A stretch of DNA of 11,074 bases. It comes from Pseudomonadota bacterium (GTDB taxonomy: Bacteria; Pseudomonadota; Alphaproteobacteria; Acetobacterales; Acetobacteraceae). Below the pieces are notes generated by a model. The model had not been told where the DNA came from and did not search any database. It was given only the letters and a program-made list of their open reading frames with translations. The stretch is taken from assembly GCA_021805485.1 (NCBI GenBank), contig JAJZFF010000480.1, forward strand, positions 1 through 11,074, given 5' to 3'. Positions 1 to 7,542 of the stretch are shown in pieces (positions within the stretch are counted from its first letter, which is position 1; every line of letters begins with the position of its first letter). The position numbers and the translations under genes were made by a program.

Positions 1-533
1 GTCAGCCGGCCGACCAGGTCCGGCGAACCATAGCCGGTCAGCGCAAGCAGCGCGCGCTCGGCCGGATCGGCCGACCCATGGTCCGCTGCCCCGGTGTGCC
101 GCGCGACCTCGGCGGCAAGATGCGGGCGATACTTTGTTCCGGCGACCGCGAAAGCCGAGATGATGCGCTGCGAGAGAAGGTCGAAGAAGGCTGCCGTCGC
201 CGGTGAGCGGGCGCGGTTCGCGCCGGCGACGAGTTCGGTATACCAGCGGGGCAAGGGGCTCGATGCGCCCAGCAGGCCGATGAGCCGTGTCGCAATCCGG
301 CCTCGCGGCTCGTCGGGAGCGGGCGCCTCGGCCTCATCGATTTCGGCGGCCGGATGGCCGAGGGACAGTGGGGTGGTGAAGCGTATCGCGTCGCCAGGAT
401 CGCTTCGCCCCGAGGCCAGCCAAAGCAGCCGGACCGCAGCGCCGAAACGAAAGTGCCAGGGCTCGGCAGTCAGCCGGTCGAGCACGCCGATTGGCGTCCG
501 CCGGCGCCGGTGGCTGTCCGCCGGTCGGTTCAC
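1..533 (-). CDS. tssG: TssG, T6SS baseplate protein (C-terminal part missing at the window edge)
   Basis: TssG (ImpH/VasB family) is a cytoplasmic baseplate component that with TssF, TssE and TssK forms the wedge around the VgrG spike. About 177 residues are visible of a protein usually near 330-350 aa; the C-terminus lies beyond position 1. Family signatures in the translation are GVLDRLTAEPWHFRF near residues 16-30, IRFTTPLSLGHPAAEI at 50-65, GLLGASSPLPRWYTE at 86-100, and FFDLLSQRIISAF near 114-126. I chose the GTG at 533-531 because it overlaps the tssF stop as GTGA, a typical coupled junction. No strong Shine-Dalgarno sequence precedes it. An in-frame GTG at 485-483 is a possible alternative that would leave almost no N-terminal extension before the conserved block. 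It is the last visible gene of the leftward tagJ-tssE-tssF-tssG operon. Confidence 0.93.
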   Translation of the reverse strand, partial: MNRPADSHRRRRTPIGVLDRLTAEPWHFRFGAAVRLLWLASGRSDPGDAIRFTTPLSLGHPAAEIDEAEAPAPDEPRGRIATRLIGLLGASSPLPRWYTELVAGANRARSPATAAFFDLLSQRIISAFAVAGTKYRPHLAAEVARHTGAADHGSADPAERALLALTGYGSPDLVGRL

Positions 534-2347
534 AGCAGCGTCCGGTAGCCGGCGCGGGGCGGAAAGCGCTTCACCGGATCGATCCGCCCGCGCAAGCGCA
601 GGGTGGTGCGGACAAAGGAATTGATCGTGCCATGCAGCGCGAGGAACCGCTCAAGAACGGCTCCGAGCAGGAACAGCCCATTGTCGTGATACGCTTTCGA
701 CTCGAATTCGAGCGCGATATCAAGCCCGCGGCAGAAACTGCCTGCCCGGCCACCCGGCACCCGGGCCGTGCCAGGCCGCGCCGTTACCGCGACCAGCGCT
801 TCGATCGCACCGCGCGTCTCGGCGGTGCCTGCCCGGTCGTAGAGGCGCAGCACGTCACGCAACGCAGCCGCTCCTTCGGCGCCGCCGACGACCGAAAGAT
901 GGCCGAGCGACAGGTGCGAAATCAGCCGCCACGCGCCGCGTTCGGCGAGGTCCGGCCGAAGCGTCGCGCCAGGCGGCGTCAGACAGGCGATGCCCGCGAT
1001 GCCGTCATGTGGCGACAATGCCGTCAGCACGGGATGGCCGCCGCCGAACGGCAGGGCCGCCGGCAGGTCGCGGTTCAGGCACATCGCCTCGACCGAAAGC
1101 ACCTTGTCGCCCGGCGCATGCGCATCGAAATCGGCGCCGAACGGCGCGATAAACGTCTCGGTACCGCCCACCGCGACCGGTGCCGGCCGCCGCGCCTCCA
1201 GATACTGACCACCCACCTCGCTGTCCTCGACCCGCCCGACGCGATAGAATGGCAACCACGGCGCGGTGTTGCCGGCAGCATCGGTTTGGGTCACCGCGGT
1301 GATTCCCCACACCTCGAAGGCACCAACCCCCCTGGCATCCGGAATCACCCGATATTCCGTCTCGGTCTGGTCGAGCCGGATCGGTTCGCAGCGCTGTGGA
1401 AAGATATTGACCATCGGCGTGCAACCGAGCGCGAGATGTTCGGTGCCCAACGCTCGTTCCAGCTCGGTCATCGAGCGATCAAAATAGATGAAGATCTCGA
1501 GTCTGTTCCGATCAAGCACGAGTGTGCGCCGATCGAGACCATCGATGTCGAAAAAGCGGAACTTGTCGGAGAAGGCGAAATATTCGGTTAGCAGCCGGAA
1601 TCCGGCGAAGCCGCGCGCCGGCCAGGGCAACAGCGCCTCGTCATCGGCAAAGCCGACCGGGCGCACCGAAGCCGGATCGAGCAGCACCGGCGCCGGATCG
1701 CCCGGCGCCTCGGCAAGCGCGACGCCGATCACATGCGCGGCGAGCATTTCATGCAGATGCGGCGCAATCGCCGGGCCGCCGCGCAGGAACAGGCGCAGCC
1801 GGTCCATCCCCAGCTTCGCGAAGGTCATGTCCGGCGCCATCGTCTCGACCACGATCCGCAGAACCGAGGCAGCGCCGGCGGCGAGCGGATTGGCGGGCGC
1901 CACGAAAGGCTGTCCCGAAAGGCGCGCCTGGGCAATCCGCACCGGCCATAGCGTCACCGGATAGGCGGTACGGAACCGGCAGGGATGGCCGCGAACCCGC
2001 TCGGTCTCGATCGCAAAGCCGGCGTCGATCTCCGCTCCGCCCTGCAGATCCGCCTTGGGAGTGAACTGGACGATCGCGCTCGATGGCACGGGCGCAAGGA
2101 AGCCGGGATACAGGGCGGAAAGCAGCGCATCGGTCAGTTCGGGGAACTCGTCGTCGAGCCGCTGATGCACCCTCGCTGAGAGATAGGCGACGCCATCGAG
2201 CAGCCGCGCCACATGGGGGTCGTCGATCGCGTCGGGCGAAAGCCGCAAGCGGCCGGCGATCTTGGGGTGCGCATCCGCGAACTCGCCGGCCAGCTTGCGG
2301 ATCGCCACCAGTTCGCGGTTGAAATACGGCAGCAGCCGGTCAGACAC
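530..2347 (-). CDS. tssF: TssF, T6SS baseplate protein
   Basis: TssF (ImpG/VasA family) is a large baseplate wedge protein acting in the cytoplasm with TssG, TssE and TssK. At 605 aa it has the usual family length. The N-terminal hallmark is clear: LLPYFNRELVAIRKLAGEF, then HPKIAGRLRL, DPHVARLLDGVAYLSARV, and LDDEFPELTDALLSALYPGF with LAPVPSSAIVQF by about residue 95. The C-terminal hallmark is also present: FCRGLDIALEF, then a GLFLLGAVLERFLALHGTINSF-like block of which NSF is the most typical part. The start is GTG at 2347-2345, inside the last codons of tssE (8-nt overlap). It is preceded by the Shine-Dalgarno-like AAGGGGG about 7 nt upstream. Its stop overlaps the tssG start. No frameshift or missing region is seen. 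Assignment is secure from the motifs, length and neighbours. Confidence 0.97.
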   Translation of the reverse strand: MSDRLLPYFNRELVAIRKLAGEFADAHPKIAGRLRLSPDAIDDPHVARLLDGVAYLSARVHQRLDDEFPELTDALLSALYPGFLAPVPSSAIVQFTPKADLQGGAEIDAGFAIETERVRGHPCRFRTAYPVTLWPVRIAQARLSGQPFVAPANPLAAGAASVLRIVVETMAPDMTFAKLGMDRLRLFLRGGPAIAPHLHEMLAAHVIGVALAEAPGDPAPVLLDPASVRPVGFADDEALLPWPARGFAGFRLLTEYFAFSDKFRFFDIDGLDRRTLVLDRNRLEIFIYFDRSMTELERALGTEHLALGCTPMVNIFPQRCEPIRLDQTETEYRVIPDARGVGAFEVWGITAVTQTDAAGNTAPWLPFYRVGRVEDSEVGGQYLEARRPAPVAVGGTETFIAPFGADFDAHAPGDKVLSVEAMCLNRDLPAALPFGGGHPVLTALSPHDGIAGIACLTPPGATLRPDLAERGAWRLISHLSLGHLSVVGGAEGAAALRDVLRLYDRAGTAETRGAIEALVAVTARPGTARVPGGRAGSFCRGLDIALEFESKAYHDNGLFLLGAVLERFLALHGTINSFVRTTLRLRGRIDPVKRFPPRAGYRTLL

Positions 2348-2861
2348 CGCCTTCCCCCTTCACCTCGATCTCGGCCGAGGTTGAGTCGACCACAGTGTTG
2401 AAACTGATCGGCTCAGGTGCCGGCTCGGCATGCAGCAGCCCCTCGATCCGCATGTAGAGCGTGGGGTCCAATGGGTTCTCGGCCTTGACGAGCGTCACCG
2501 AGACGCGGGCAAATCGCGGCTCGAACTGGCGGATCGTGCGTTCGACTTCCGCGCGGAACGCCTCGCGCGCGCCTGTGGCGCTCATGCTGCCGGCGGTATA
2601 GTCCGGCAGTCCGTAGCCTGCGATCGAGTTGCGCAGCTCTGCCAGCGCCGGCGGCAATGCACGCCAGCGGCGCTTCGCATTCAACAGCGCCTCAAGGTCG
2701 CGGCGCACCGACCGGCGGAGCATGTTGAGCGCTTCGCCGGCGGACAGCGGCCGGTCCCGATCGCGATCGGGTTCATCGTCCAGCAATCGGTCGAGCAGCG
2801 ACAGTTGTACCCGCGCGCCCGCGTCGCGCACCCGGTCGCTGAAGCCGATCGGGCCGCTCAT
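2340..2861 (-). CDS. tssE: TssE, gp25-like T6SS baseplate protein
   Basis: TssE (GPW/gp25 family, related to phage T4 gp25) sits in the baseplate and initiates sheath polymerisation. The 173-aa product has the family opening LSLLDRLLDDEPD near residues 20-32 and the RRDLEALLNAKRR helix near 53-65. It also has the EPRF motif (residues 114-117), whose EPR core is the conserved lysozyme-like-fold motif linked to sheath docking. The C-terminus runs past the gp25 domain in an acidic tail of roughly 20-25 residues. The ATG at 2861-2859 shares one base with the tagJ stop (TGATG). There is no convincing Shine-Dalgarno sequence immediately upstream, so translation probably depends on reinitiation after tagJ. 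The 3' end overlaps tssF by 8 nt. Confidence 0.95.
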   Translation of the reverse strand: MSGPIGFSDRVRDAGARVQLSLLDRLLDDEPDRDRDRPLSAGEALNMLRRSVRRDLEALLNAKRRWRALPPALAELRNSIAGYGLPDYTAGSMSATGAREAFRAEVERTIRQFEPRFARVSVTLVKAENPLDPTLYMRIEGLLHAEPAPEPISFNTVVDSTSAEIEVKGEGGV

Positions 2862-3676
2862 CAGGAGAACACGATCTCGCCAAGCTCCATTACGGGCACG
2901 GCCGCCTCGCCGACCAGGAACTCACGCTGACCAACACCGGTCACAAGGCCGCCCTGTTCGATCCAGTCCGTCGCCCGTCCGAGCCGGAATTCGGGGGCGA
3001 GCGACGCATCGCCCGCCGCATAGGTCACCGGCATGTAGACGTCGCCATCGGGCCCGTCATGCACCGCAAGCGTCGCGCGCCGCCAGATCAGGTCGCGCGG
3101 CCGCTCCGGCGGATGAAAGGTCACCTCCGTCACGCGCGAAATCGGGATCCAGAAATATTTCCCGGTCGTGGTCAGGACTTCGAAAATCCCGCCGCAGATG
3201 TCGCTGGCATCGCGGAAATCCGCGAAGGCGCTCCCGTCGGCAGTTCCGGCCCGCGCGCCGCGTCCGGCCTCGGCTGTCTCCGCCGCGCGCCTCGCCGCCT
3301 CGGCATCGCCGTCACGCAACGCGACCAGGGCCGCCAGAAGTGCTGTTTCGACATCGCCCGGTCCGCCGAGGAACTCAGGCACTCGCCCGTCGCGATACAA
3401 CTGCCGGCGCGCCGTCTCGGCACGGAGAAGCTGGCGGAATTCGGCAACAACGATGCTTGCACTCGGGTCAAGCTGGCCCGCGGCATCGAGCAGGACATCG
3501 GCGCGCTCGATATTGCCGGCGAAGACAAGGAGTTCGGCGAGCAGCACCCGCGCCGACAGATCCGACGGGCTGGACTTCACCTTCGCCGTTGCGGCCGCGA
3601 TCGCATCATCGAGGCGCCCGGCACGGAACAGCGCGCCCACGCCGGAATCGTCGCTCTTTGCTGCGCCATCCGCCAT
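2861..3676 (-). CDS. tagJ: TagJ/ImpE-family T6SS accessory protein
   Basis: This 271-aa protein belongs to the ImpE/SciE family, called TagJ in T6SS nomenclature. From established work, TagJ binds the N-terminal part of TssB and is an accessory of sheath/ClpV function, dispensable in some systems. The N-terminal half is alpha-helical and TPR-like (LFRAGRLDDAIAAATAKV, then LRAETARRQLY and a run of short helices to about residue 140). The C-terminal half carries the ImpE block FEVLTTTGKYFWIPISRVTEV, matching the family pattern of a short beta segment ending W-x-P. It is followed by RPRDLIWRRATL and later VTYAAGD. The start is ATG at 3676-3674, with an excellent AGGAGG ribosome site (complement of 3685-3690) 8 nt upstream. 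It is the first gene of the leftward operon and overlaps tssE by one base. Its expected partner, tssB, is divergently transcribed across the 327-nt control region. Confidence 0.9.
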   Translation of the reverse strand: MADGAAKSDDSGVGALFRAGRLDDAIAAATAKVKSSPSDLSARVLLAELLVFAGNIERADVLLDAAGQLDPSASIVVAEFRQLLRAETARRQLYRDGRVPEFLGGPGDVETALLAALVALRDGDAEAARRAAETAEAGRGARAGTADGSAFADFRDASDICGGIFEVLTTTGKYFWIPISRVTEVTFHPPERPRDLIWRRATLAVHDGPDGDVYMPVTYAAGDASLAPEFRLGRATDWIEQGGLVTGVGQREFLVGEAAVPVMELGEIVFS

Positions 3677-3711
3677 GGTCTTGTCCTCCTCGAATTTTCT
3701 GATGATGAACG

Positions 3712-3740
3712 ATGTTATTCAATCAGGGAATGCCACGCAA
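3712..3740 (-). promoter_or_regulatory. Candidate promoter of the tagJ-tssE-tssF-tssG operon
   Basis: On the minus strand TTGCGT (complement of 3735-3740) is separated by 17 nt from TAACAT (complement of 3712-3717). Only the TTG of the -35 element and four of six -10 bases match consensus. The position is good: a start near 3705 would give a leader of about 29 nt carrying the strong AGGAGG ribosome site. This is inference from spacing and position only. Confidence 0.3.
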
Positions 3741-3797
3741 TGGAAGCGTCCGGGCGACATCCCGCGCTTCGGCCTGTGATCACCGTCACGCTCGCGA

Positions 3798-3818
3798 CAC
3801 GAAAAACCCACTTTCGTG
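3798..3818. repeat. Perfect 7-bp inverted repeat, possible operator
   Basis: CACGAAA (3798-3804) and TTTCGTG (3812-3818) are exact reverse complements separated by 7 nt, so the two half-sites lie 14 bp apart centre to centre. The element sits between the two divergent promoter candidates, upstream of both. There is no U-run after it on the plus strand, so it looks more like a protein-binding palindrome than a terminator. CACCG (3781-3785) and CGGTG (3819-3823) form a weak outer pair, but asymmetrically. Confidence 0.4.
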
Positions 3819-3887
3819 CGGTGTGAACCTCATGACCGGGCAAGTCCACTAGATGGCCAGCGCACACTCTGTTACATCCGTTTCCAG

Positions 3888-3923
3888 TTGACCATCGGTT
3901 AAGACCGGGCCTACCATTATAAA
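3888..3923 (+). promoter_or_regulatory. Candidate promoter of the tssB-tssC-tssC2 operon
   Basis: TTGACC (3888-3893, five of six consensus bases) is followed after 18 nt by TACCAT (3912-3917, four of six). An alternative and better -10, TATAAA (3918-3923), would need a 24-nt spacer from this -35. A start near 3924 would give a leader of about 80 nt before tssB. A short palindrome, CGGT-TAAG-ACCG (3896-3907), lies between the -35 and -10 elements, where a bound regulator would block or reshape the promoter. Identified by eye only. Confidence 0.4.
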
Positions 3924-4003
3924 AAATACAGGTGCCGGCAGCGCCCCTTGGAACTCATGAGACTGATTCACGACTTTTTGTGATTATTTTGGGAGATCGG
4001 ACG

Positions 4004-4510
4004 ATGAGTGGCAGTATCCACGAGAAACTCAACCGCGTACGGAAGCCGCGCGTGCACATTACCTACGATGTCGAAACCGACGGCGCGCAGATCGCACGCG
4101 AACTGCCATTCGTGATGGGCGTGATGGGCGATTTCTCCGGCGACCCGACGCAGCCGCTGAAGCCGCTGTCGGAGCGGAAATTCGTCCAGATCGACCGCGA
4201 CAACTTCAACGATGTCATGGCCCGCATGGCGCCCGGCCTGAAGCTGAAGGTGGACAACACCCTGGCCGATGACGGCACGCAGATGGCGGTTGACCTGAAA
4301 TTCAACAGCATCGAGGATTTCGATCCCGAGCGTGTCGTCGAGCAGGTTCCTGCCCTCAAATCCTTGCTGGAGACGCGCAACAAGCTGCGCGACCTGATGA
4401 GCAAGGCCGATCGATCGGAAGAACTTGAGTCGCTGCTTGAACAGGTTCTTCAGAATGAAGCCGAACTGAAATCGCTCTCGGGCGAACTCGGCCTCGGCAA
4501 GGAGGGCTGA
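4004..4510 (+). CDS. tssB: TssB, T6SS contractile sheath small subunit
   Basis: TssB (ImpB/VipA family) pairs with TssC to form the helical cytoplasmic sheath that contracts to fire the Hcp-VgrG needle. The 168-aa product has the family order: a short N-terminal segment [20 protein letters not shown] with the typical [10 protein letters not shown] motif (residues 16-25). Next come [16 protein letters not shown], then [21 protein letters not shown] and [19 protein letters not shown], and a charged C-terminal helical tail rich in Glu and Leu. The ATG at 4004 is chosen because GGGAGA (3991-3996) lies 7 nt before it and the family N-terminus begins there. An in-frame ATG at 3932 would add 24 unconserved residues. 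tssC follows after 3 nt, so TssB and TssC are made together, as expected for obligate partners. Confidence 0.97.
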   Translation: MSGSIHEKLNRVRKPRVHITYDVETDGAQIARELPFVMGVMGDFSGDPTQPLKPLSERKFVQIDRDNFNDVMARMAPGLKLKVDNTLADDGTQMAVDLKFNSIEDFDPERVVEQVPALKSLLETRNKLRDLMSKADRSEELESLLEQVLQNEAELKSLSGELGLGKEG

Positions 4511-4513
4511 CCG

Positions 4514-6007
4514 ATGTCACAGAGCCAATCCGAAACGGCGGCAGCCGGCGCAACGCAAACCGGGGAAGCCGTCTCGCTGCTCGACCAGGTCGTCGGCGCA
4601 ACCAAGCAGACCGAGCCCGATCATGCCCAGGAACTCGTCAAGACGCTCGTCCAGGAAGCCCTCTCCGGCACCGTCACCTTCGACAAGAACCTCACCCGCA
4701 CGATCGACCGCGCCATCGCCGCGATCGACGCGCGGATGTCCCGCCAGCTCAACGCGATCATGCACGACGCGAAATTCCTCAAGCTCGAGGGCAGCTGGCG
4801 CGGCCTGCATCACCTGGTGATGAACTCCGAGACGGGCACGTCGCTCAAGCTCAAGGTCATCAACATGTCGAAGCGGGATCTGAACAAGGATCTCACCAAG
4901 GCCGTCGAGTTCGACCAGAGCCAGCTCTTCAAGAAGATCTACGAGAACGAGTTCGGCACTCCCGGTGGCGAGCCCTATGGCGCGCTGATCGGCGACTACG
5001 AATGGTCGAACCATCCGGACGACATCGAGACTCTGCGCCTCGTCTCCAACGTCGCTGCGGCGGCCTTCGCGCCGTTCATCTCGGCGGCTGGTGCGGGCAT
5101 GTTCGGCTTCCAGGACTGGACGGAACTCTCAAAGCCGCGCGACCTCGCCAAGATCTTCGACACCGCCGAATACGCGAAATGGCGCGGCTTCCGCGAAACC
5201 GAGGATGCGCGCTTCGTCTCGCTGGTGATGCCGCGCACCCTCGCCCGCGTGCCCTATGGCGCCAGCACCTCGCCGGTGGAGAGCTTCAACTACGAGGAAG
5301 CGCCGTTCGATGCGAGCGGCGCCGCCCGGCCGATGGACCATCACGACTATTGCTGGATGAACGCGGCCTACATGATGGGCGAGCGGCTGACCGCGAGCTT
5401 CGCCTCCTCGGGCTTCTGCGTCGCGATCCGCGGCGCCGAGGGCGGCGGCAAGGTCGAGAACCTGCCCTTCCACGTCTTCCAGTCCGATGACGGCGACACC
5501 GATGCGAAATGCCCGACCGAAATCGGCATCACCGACCGGCGCGAGTTCGAGCTTTCCAATCTCGGCTTCCTGCCGCTCTGCCACTACAAGAACACCGACT
5601 ATGCCGTGTTCTTCGGCGCCCAGTCGGTGCAGAAGCCGAAGAAATACGACCGGCCGGACGCCACCGCTAACGCCGCGATCTCCGCTCGCCTGCCCTACAT
5701 CATGGCCTCCTCCCGCTTCGCGCATTTCCTCAAGGTGATGGCGCGCGACAAGATCGGCTCCTTCATGGAGGCGAAGGACTGCGAGAATTGGCTGAACCGC
5801 TGGATCGGCAACTATGTCAACGCCAACCCCGATGCCGGCCAGGAAATGAAGGCCCGATATCCGCTGCGCGAGGCCAAGGTCGAGGTCAAGGAGATCCCGG
5901 GTAAGCCCGGCTCCTACAACGCGGTGGCCTATCTGCGTCCCTGGCTGCAGATGGAGGAACTGACGACCTCGATGCGGATGGTCGCTCGGATCCCGCAGAA
6001 GGCCTGA
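4514..6007 (+). CDS. tssC: TssC, T6SS contractile sheath large subunit
   Basis: TssC (EvpB/ImpC/VipB family) is the major sheath subunit, interlocking with TssB. The 497-aa length is normal for the family. Near the N-terminus, residues 21-31 ([11 protein letters not shown]) match the position and LLDxV/I pattern of the short helix that ClpV recognises in VipB homologues. Then follow [19 protein letters not shown] (64-82), [12 protein letters not shown] (91-102), the FDQS motif at 133, and [10 protein letters not shown] (147-156). The [15 protein letters not shown] block comes next. The C-terminal [17 protein letters not shown] block and [14 protein letters not shown] complete the family pattern. 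The ATG follows the strong ribosome site AAGGAGG at the end of tssB. Lysine is frequent (29 residues), in contrast to the paralogue downstream. It is the second gene of the rightward sheath operon. Confidence 0.98.
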   Translation: MSQSQSETAAAGATQTGEAVSLLDQVVGATKQTEPDHAQELVKTLVQEALSGTVTFDKNLTRTIDRAIAAIDARMSRQLNAIMHDAKFLKLEGSWRGLHHLVMNSETGTSLKLKVINMSKRDLNKDLTKAVEFDQSQLFKKIYENEFGTPGGEPYGALIGDYEWSNHPDDIETLRLVSNVAAAAFAPFISAAGAGMFGFQDWTELSKPRDLAKIFDTAEYAKWRGFRETEDARFVSLVMPRTLARVPYGASTSPVESFNYEEAPFDASGAARPMDHHDYCWMNAAYMMGERLTASFASSGFCVAIRGAEGGGKVENLPFHVFQSDDGDTDAKCPTEIGITDRREFELSNLGFLPLCHYKNTDYAVFFGAQSVQKPKKYDRPDATANAAISARLPYIMASSRFAHFLKVMARDKIGSFMEAKDCENWLNRWIGNYVNANPDAGQEMKARYPLREAKVEVKEIPGKPGSYNAVAYLRPWLQMEELTTSMRMVARIPQKA

Positions 6008-6027
6008 ACCAGCAAACGAGTTCCGCA

Positions 6028-7521
6028 ATGCTGCGAGAGGCGGTTCTCGCCGGTCACTTTTTTGGCGAGCGCCACCGTGGCGCAGCTTCGGAACTCGCCT
6101 CCTTCCTCGTGGCGAAGCCGGGCCAGGCGCTGCAAGCCTGGTTCGGCGAGGCGGCCACGCTCGATCTTCTCCGCAATCCCAAGGCGCTCGCCGCCCGGAT
6201 CGATCGGGACATCGCCGCCATAGATGCCCTTCTCTCGGATCAACTCGACACGATCCTGCACAATCCGCGCCTGACCCGGCTCGAAGGCAGCTGGCGCGGG
6301 CTGTTCTGGCTGGCCTCGCATATCGAACCGGGCAGGACCATCAAGCTGCGCGTGCTGCACGCATCCTGGAGCGAAATCTGCCGCGATCTCGAACGCGCGC
6401 CGGAATTCGACCAGAGCGAGACCTTCCGCCGCATCTACGAAGACGAATTCGGCACGCCCGGCGGTGAGCCCTATGGTCTTCTGGTGATGGACTACATGAT
6501 CCGCCATCGCCCATCGGCCGACTCACCGAGCGACGACGTTTCGGCACTGGCGGCGCTTTCCGCTGTCGCGGCCGCATCCTTCGCCCCGATGATTTTCAGC
6601 GCCTCACCGACACTCTTCGGCGTTGACCGGATGGAGGAACTTTCGGGCGTTGCCGATCCGGCGAGTCTGTTCACCGGACTGGAATATCGCCGTTTCCGCA
6701 ATCTCGGCCTTCGCGACGACATGCGCTTCATCGGGCTCGCTCTGCCGCGCCTTCGTGCGCGCGCCCCATGGACTGACGCACCAGGCGCCCCCAGCCTCTT
6801 TCCCTATTGCGAGCGGATCGAGGACAGCGAAGACATGGTCTGGTTCGCGCCTGGCTACGCGGTGGCGTTCGTCGTTGCCCGTGCGATGGCAACCTATGAA
6901 TGGCCGGCGGACATGCGCGGCTATCTCGAGGACTGGCCGGGTGGCGGCCTGTTCACCGCCGGTACCGCAGCTGTCTTCTCCGCCGACCCGTATGACGGGC
7001 TTGACCGGTTCGAACTGGAAATCGCCCTGACCGACCGGCAGGAACGCGGTCTGGTCGATGCCGGGCTCATGCCGCTAACGCCTCTTGGCTACGGTGGGGA
7101 AACGGTGATTGGTGCCGCCCGCAGCCTGCAGATGCCGCGCCGCTTCGGCGGGCCGAACACCGAGGCCGCCGATGCCAATGCCCGTCTATCCGCTCAGTTC
7201 AACACGATGATCTGCGTCTCCCGCTTCGCTCATTTCCTCAAGGTCATGGGTCGGGACATGACGGGCGCCTTTCGCACCGCAGCCGAAATCGAGCGCACGC
7301 TCGGCGACTGGCTGCGCCGCTTCACCAACAGCAACCGCGATGCCGGCCCGGAAACACGGGCACGGTACCCCCTGCTCGACGCATCGGTCCAGGTACGCGA
7401 ACTGCCGGCAAAGCCAGGTTCGTTCGGATGCGTCATCCACCTCCAGCCGCAATACCAGTTGGACGACATTGCGGCCTCGTTCCGGTTGGTGACCGAGATA
7501 TCGGCGCCGGGCAATCGCTGA
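6028..7521 (+). CDS. TssC2, divergent TssC/ImpD-like sheath paralogue
   Basis: This is a second TssC-family protein of 497 aa, the same length as TssC but clearly divergent. Shared blocks are IDRDIAAIDALLSDQLDTIL (58-77), LEGSWRG (85-91), FDQS (127), [10 protein letters not shown] (141-150), and [17 protein letters not shown] near residue 400. From the IDR-IAAID block to LEGSWRG it aligns with TssC without gaps. The N-terminus differs: it opens LREAVLAGHFFGE and has no LLDxV-type ClpV-recognition helix. It has about five extra residues after the PYG motif. It contains only 5 lysines. The ATG lies 20 nt after the tssC stop, with only a weak ribosome site, which suggests lower output than TssC. 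Tandem tssC copies are known from Agrobacterium (tssC40/tssC41) and rhizobial imp loci (impC/impD). The precise role here is not determined: sheath variant, cap, or regulator. Confidence 0.92.
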   Translation: MLREAVLAGHFFGERHRGAASELASFLVAKPGQALQAWFGEAATLDLLRNPKALAARIDRDIAAIDALLSDQLDTILHNPRLTRLEGSWRGLFWLASHIEPGRTIKLRVLHASWSEICRDLERAPEFDQSETFRRIYEDEFGTPGGEPYGLLVMDYMIRHRPSADSPSDDVSALAALSAVAAASFAPMIFSASPTLFGVDRMEELSGVADPASLFTGLEYRRFRNLGLRDDMRFIGLALPRLRARAPWTDAPGAPSLFPYCERIEDSEDMVWFAPGYAVAFVVARAMATYEWPADMRGYLEDWPGGGLFTAGTAAVFSADPYDGLDRFELEIALTDRQERGLVDAGLMPLTPLGYGGETVIGAARSLQMPRRFGGPNTEAADANARLSAQFNTMICVSRFAHFLKVMGRDMTGAFRTAAEIERTLGDWLRRFTNSNRDAGPETRARYPLLDASVQVRELPAKPGSFGCVIHLQPQYQLDDIAASFRLVTEISAPGNR

Positions 7522-7542
7522 ACGGCGCCCGTACCGCCCCGG

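Larger units (their letters stand above)
3677..4003. promoter_or_regulatory. Divergent control region between tagJ and tssB
   Basis: This 327-nt stretch has no credible gene. It is visibly richer in A and T than the flanking genes, with runs such as TATAAAAAATAC at 3918-3929. It separates two operons transcribed away from each other, so it must carry promoters in both directions. I see one sigma70-like candidate each way and two small inverted repeats, all listed separately. I see no sigma54 -24/-12 element that keeps the invariant GG and GC, and no rho-independent terminator. Reading frames crossing the region lack ribosome sites and family motifs. Confidence 0.75.

Noticed and set aside
491..1591. 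366-aa plus-strand open frame opposite tssF
   Set aside because: Low-complexity Arg/Ala/Gly-rich translation with no family motif, no ribosome site, and fully antisense to a gene with clear conserved motifs. Typical by-product of GC-rich codon use.
2629..3702. 357-aa plus-strand open frame opposite tssE and tagJ
   Set aside because: Extremely Arg/Ser/Pro-rich and crosses two well-supported minus-strand genes. No domain can be recognised.
3718..3735. Sigma54-like TGGCAT element on the minus strand upstream of tagJ
   Set aside because: The invariant GC expected ten bases after the GG is TT here, so the -12 half is missing.
3932..4003. 24-residue N-terminal extension of TssB from an upstream ATG
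   Set aside because: The good ribosome site GGGAGA and the start of family similarity both point to ATG 4004; the extension is not conserved in type.
4112..4129. Tandem repeat of GTGATGGGC within tssB
   Set aside because: Encodes VMGVMG inside the conserved PFVxGV block of TssB; a coincidence of codon choice rather than a functional repeat.
5129..6028. 299-aa minus-strand open frame opposite tssC
   Set aside because: Antisense shadow of the most conserved gene in the window; no ribosome site or motif.
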